From: Methyloceanibacter superfactus
GTDB lineage: Bacteria; Pseudomonadota; Alphaproteobacteria; Rhizobiales; Methyloligellaceae
Assembly: GCF_001723305.1 (NCBI RefSeq)
Contig: NZ_LPWF01000024.1
Span: 40,985-104,984, forward strand
DNA: 64,000 bases
Direction: 5' to 3'
Shown here in pieces: positions 61,960 through 64,000 of this stretch (position 1 is its first letter; each line of letters opens with the position of its first letter). The notes beneath the pieces are model-generated. The model searched no databases. It was not told the DNA's origin and saw only the letters and a list, made by a program, of their open reading frames with translations. The translations under genes were made by a program, and so were the position numbers.

Positions 61960-64000
61960 CTAGCTTGCGTCCCGCAGACGTTCCGCCGTCTCCAGGTCCA
62001 CCGACACCAGCTGGCTCACCCCGCGCTCCTGCATGGTCACGCCGAACAGCCGGCTCATGCGGGCCATGGTCAACGGGTGATGGGTGATGATCAGGAAGCG
62101 CGTATCGGTCTCCTTGGACATCTCCTCCATCAGCCGGCAGAAGCGGTCCACATTGGCGTCGTCGAGCGGCGCATCCACCTCGTCGAGCACGCAAATGGGC
62201 GAGGGATTGGTGAGGAACACGGCGAAGATCAGCGCCATGGCGGTCAGCGCCTTCTCGCCGCCCGAGAGCAGCGTGAGGGCTTGCGTCCGCTTGCCGGGCG
62301 GCTGAGCGAAGATCTCGAGCCCCGATTCCAGGGGATCATCGGAATCCACCAGCTTGAGCTCGGCCGAGCCGCCGCCGAACAGCGTCTGGAACAGCCGGCC
62401 GAAATGGCTGTTGACCGTCTCGAGGCTCCAGCAGGCGCTTGCGGCCCTCCCGGTTCAGATTGGAGATGCCCTGGCGCAGCCGCGCGATGGCCTCTTCCAC
62501 GTCGGCCTTCTCGCGCTCCATCTCCTCAAGCCGGGCGGCGAGCTCCACTTCCTCTTCCTCGGCCCTGAGATTGACGCCGCCGAGGCGTTCCCGGTCGGCC
62601 TTGAGCTTCACGAGACGCCCCTCGACCTCCGAGAGTTCCGGCACGTCCGCGCCCGCCTTCAGGGCGGCACGGGCGAGGCATTCCTCGGGCGCACAGTCCA
62701 GCTGCTCGCGGATCATGCGGGCGAGCTCGCTCCGCCGCTCGCGCGCCGCCTCGAGCCGGGCTTCCCCGCGCGCCTTGGCCTCGCGGGCCTCGGCCAGCGT
62801 CTCTTGCACCGCGCGCAGCGCCTTCTCCTGAGCCTTCAGAGCCGTCTCGGCAACGGCGAGGTCGTCGGCGGCCTTGGCCCGCTCGCGCTCGGCCTCGGCG
62901 ATGGCCTCCATGAGCTTGCCGCGGCGATCCTCGATCTCGGCCGGCAGATTGGCGAGCGCTTCGAGATCGGCGCTGGTCTCCTGCTTGCGCGCGCTCAGCG
63001 TCTCGATCTGCTCGCGCGCATTGGCGATGCGCTTCTGCCAAAGATCTTCCTCGGCGGTGATCGCCTGGATGCGCTCCTGCCGCAAGCGCACCTCGCGCTC
63101 GAAGCCTTCCAAGGTGGCTTCCGCGCGGGCGGCACTCGACCGGCTCGCGCCGGCCTCGGTCTGCGCGGCTTCCAATGCGGCTTCGAGGCCGGCGAGCGAT
63201 GCCAGCGCCAGCAGCGCCTCGTCGGTGCGCTCGCTCTGCTCTTTCGCTTCGTTGAGCGCGGCCTTGGTACGGGTCAGGCCTCGGCCAGCGCGCCGAGTTG
63301 CTTGCTGTTGGCTTGCGCCTCGTGCTCGGCCGCGGCGATGGCCTCGCGCGCCCGGTCGAGCTCGCCATGGTTGTCCTTGGCCTGCTGGCGCAGCGCCTTG
63401 GTCCGCTGCCCGCTGGTCTCGGTGCGGGTGGAGGCGTCGGTCAGGGCCGTCTCGGCCGAGGTCTCGGTCTCTAGCGCCTCGGTCTTGTGGACCTTGAGCG
63501 CTTCGAGCCGGCTCCGCTCCACGAGGCGGGCGCCGGCGGCGCTCGCCGTGCCGGCCTGAACGCTATAGCCGTCCCAGCGCCACAGATCGCCCTCCTTGGA
63601 AACGAGACGCTGCCCCGTCTTCAGCGCGGCCTGCATCGCCTCGCCCTGAGCTGAGTCGATCACGCCGATCTGCGCCAAACGGCGGGCAAGCGCTTCCGGC
63701 GCTTTGACAAATTGGCTGAGCGGCGTGGCGCCATCGGGGAGCGCCGGGTCGCGCCGCCGGCCACCGTGCGCCAATGGGCGGGTGCGGTCTCCTCGGCTGC
63801 CGCATCGAGATCGTCTCCGAGCGCCGCGCCGAGCGCCTGCTCGTACCCGGCTTCGATCCGCACCTGTTCGACGATGGGCGCCCAGTCATGGGTCGGCGCC
63901 AGCAGCTTGATCAAGGTGGCAAGCTCGGTCTCGATCTCCTGGCGCGCAGCTTGGCGGACGCGGCAATCCCCTGAGCCGGGCTCCTCGGCGCGGGCCTCTT
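61960..64000 (-). CDS. smc: Chromosome segregation protein SMC, C-terminal two thirds (truncated by window, frameshifted)
   Basis: ATPase that organises chromosomes. The 5' end lies beyond 64000. In order along the gene: hinge region ([39 protein letters not shown]), a long Glu/Ala/Arg coiled coil, then the C-terminal ATPase half with the ABC signature [17 protein letters not shown] and Walker [17 protein letters not shown]. The frame breaks near 63753, 63278 and 62426. Correcting each restores [28 protein letters not shown] and [19 protein letters not shown]. It ends at TAG 61960-61962. Confidence 0.92.

Overview
The window is GC-rich chromosomal DNA from an alphaproteobacterium. Gene content and order point to Hyphomicrobiales (Rhizobiales): ribF-ileS-lspA-bamF-M16-M16-mutL, purD/xseA/DUF2093, a cysQ-DUF4170-msbA-DUF374-waaA-lpxK lipid A block, ubiA/rsmE, the coxB-coxA-ctaB-coxF-ctaG-coxC-DUF983-surf1-thrC-M16-GNAT block, and an F0 operon with separate b and b' subunits. 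The genus is not resolved. It is almost wholly core genome; I see no tRNA, rRNA, CRISPR array, insertion sequence or prophage.

Layout. 0-10.4 kb (+): FAD synthesis, isoleucyl-tRNA synthetase behind an unusual lysine-rich leader, lipoprotein signal peptidase, a BamF-like lipoprotein, an active/inactive M16 protease pair, and MutL. 10.4-17.3 kb: small secreted proteins, RNA modification (rsmD, rluB, tadA), purD, xseA, DUF2093. 17.1-23.5 kb (-): the Kdo/lipid A operon. 23.5-25.5 kb: a probable small RNA, ubiA and rsmE. 25.5-29.5 kb (+): a cyoABCD quinol oxidase set lying between rsmE and gshA. 29.6-34.3 kb: gshA, a DUF3108 protein, an Old Yellow Enzyme reductase divergent from an HxlR regulator, an orphan promoter-to-terminator unit that looks like an sRNA gene, and an IalB-family protein. 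34.8-44.6 kb (+): the aa3 cytochrome c oxidase and its assembly factors, then thrC, an M16 protease and an acetyltransferase. 44.7-53.2 kb: a membrane GGDEF-EAL protein, AlgH, a DsbD-N protein, a peroxiredoxin, rnhA-thrB-ispH and a lipoprotein. 53.2-58.7 kb is the most accessory-looking stretch: a phosphodiester glycosidase, DUF378, a fasciclin protein, a tightly coupled trio (secreted zincin, HTH plus B12-binding-like regulator, secreted vWA protein) and a trehalose-synthase-like glycosyltransferase. 58.8-64 kb (-): the F0 operon, a small membrane protein and the 3' part of smc.

Two terminal oxidases (quinol bo3-type and cytochrome c aa3-type) plus ATP synthase F0, UbiA and heme O/A assembly genes make this largely a respiration and envelope-biogenesis neighbourhood.

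Quality warning. At least 16 otherwise conserved genes carry frameshifts, most explained by one missing base, and several are compensated a few codons later. This pattern suggests systematic deletion errors in the assembly rather than decay. I therefore list these genes as frameshifted CDS rather than pseudogenes.
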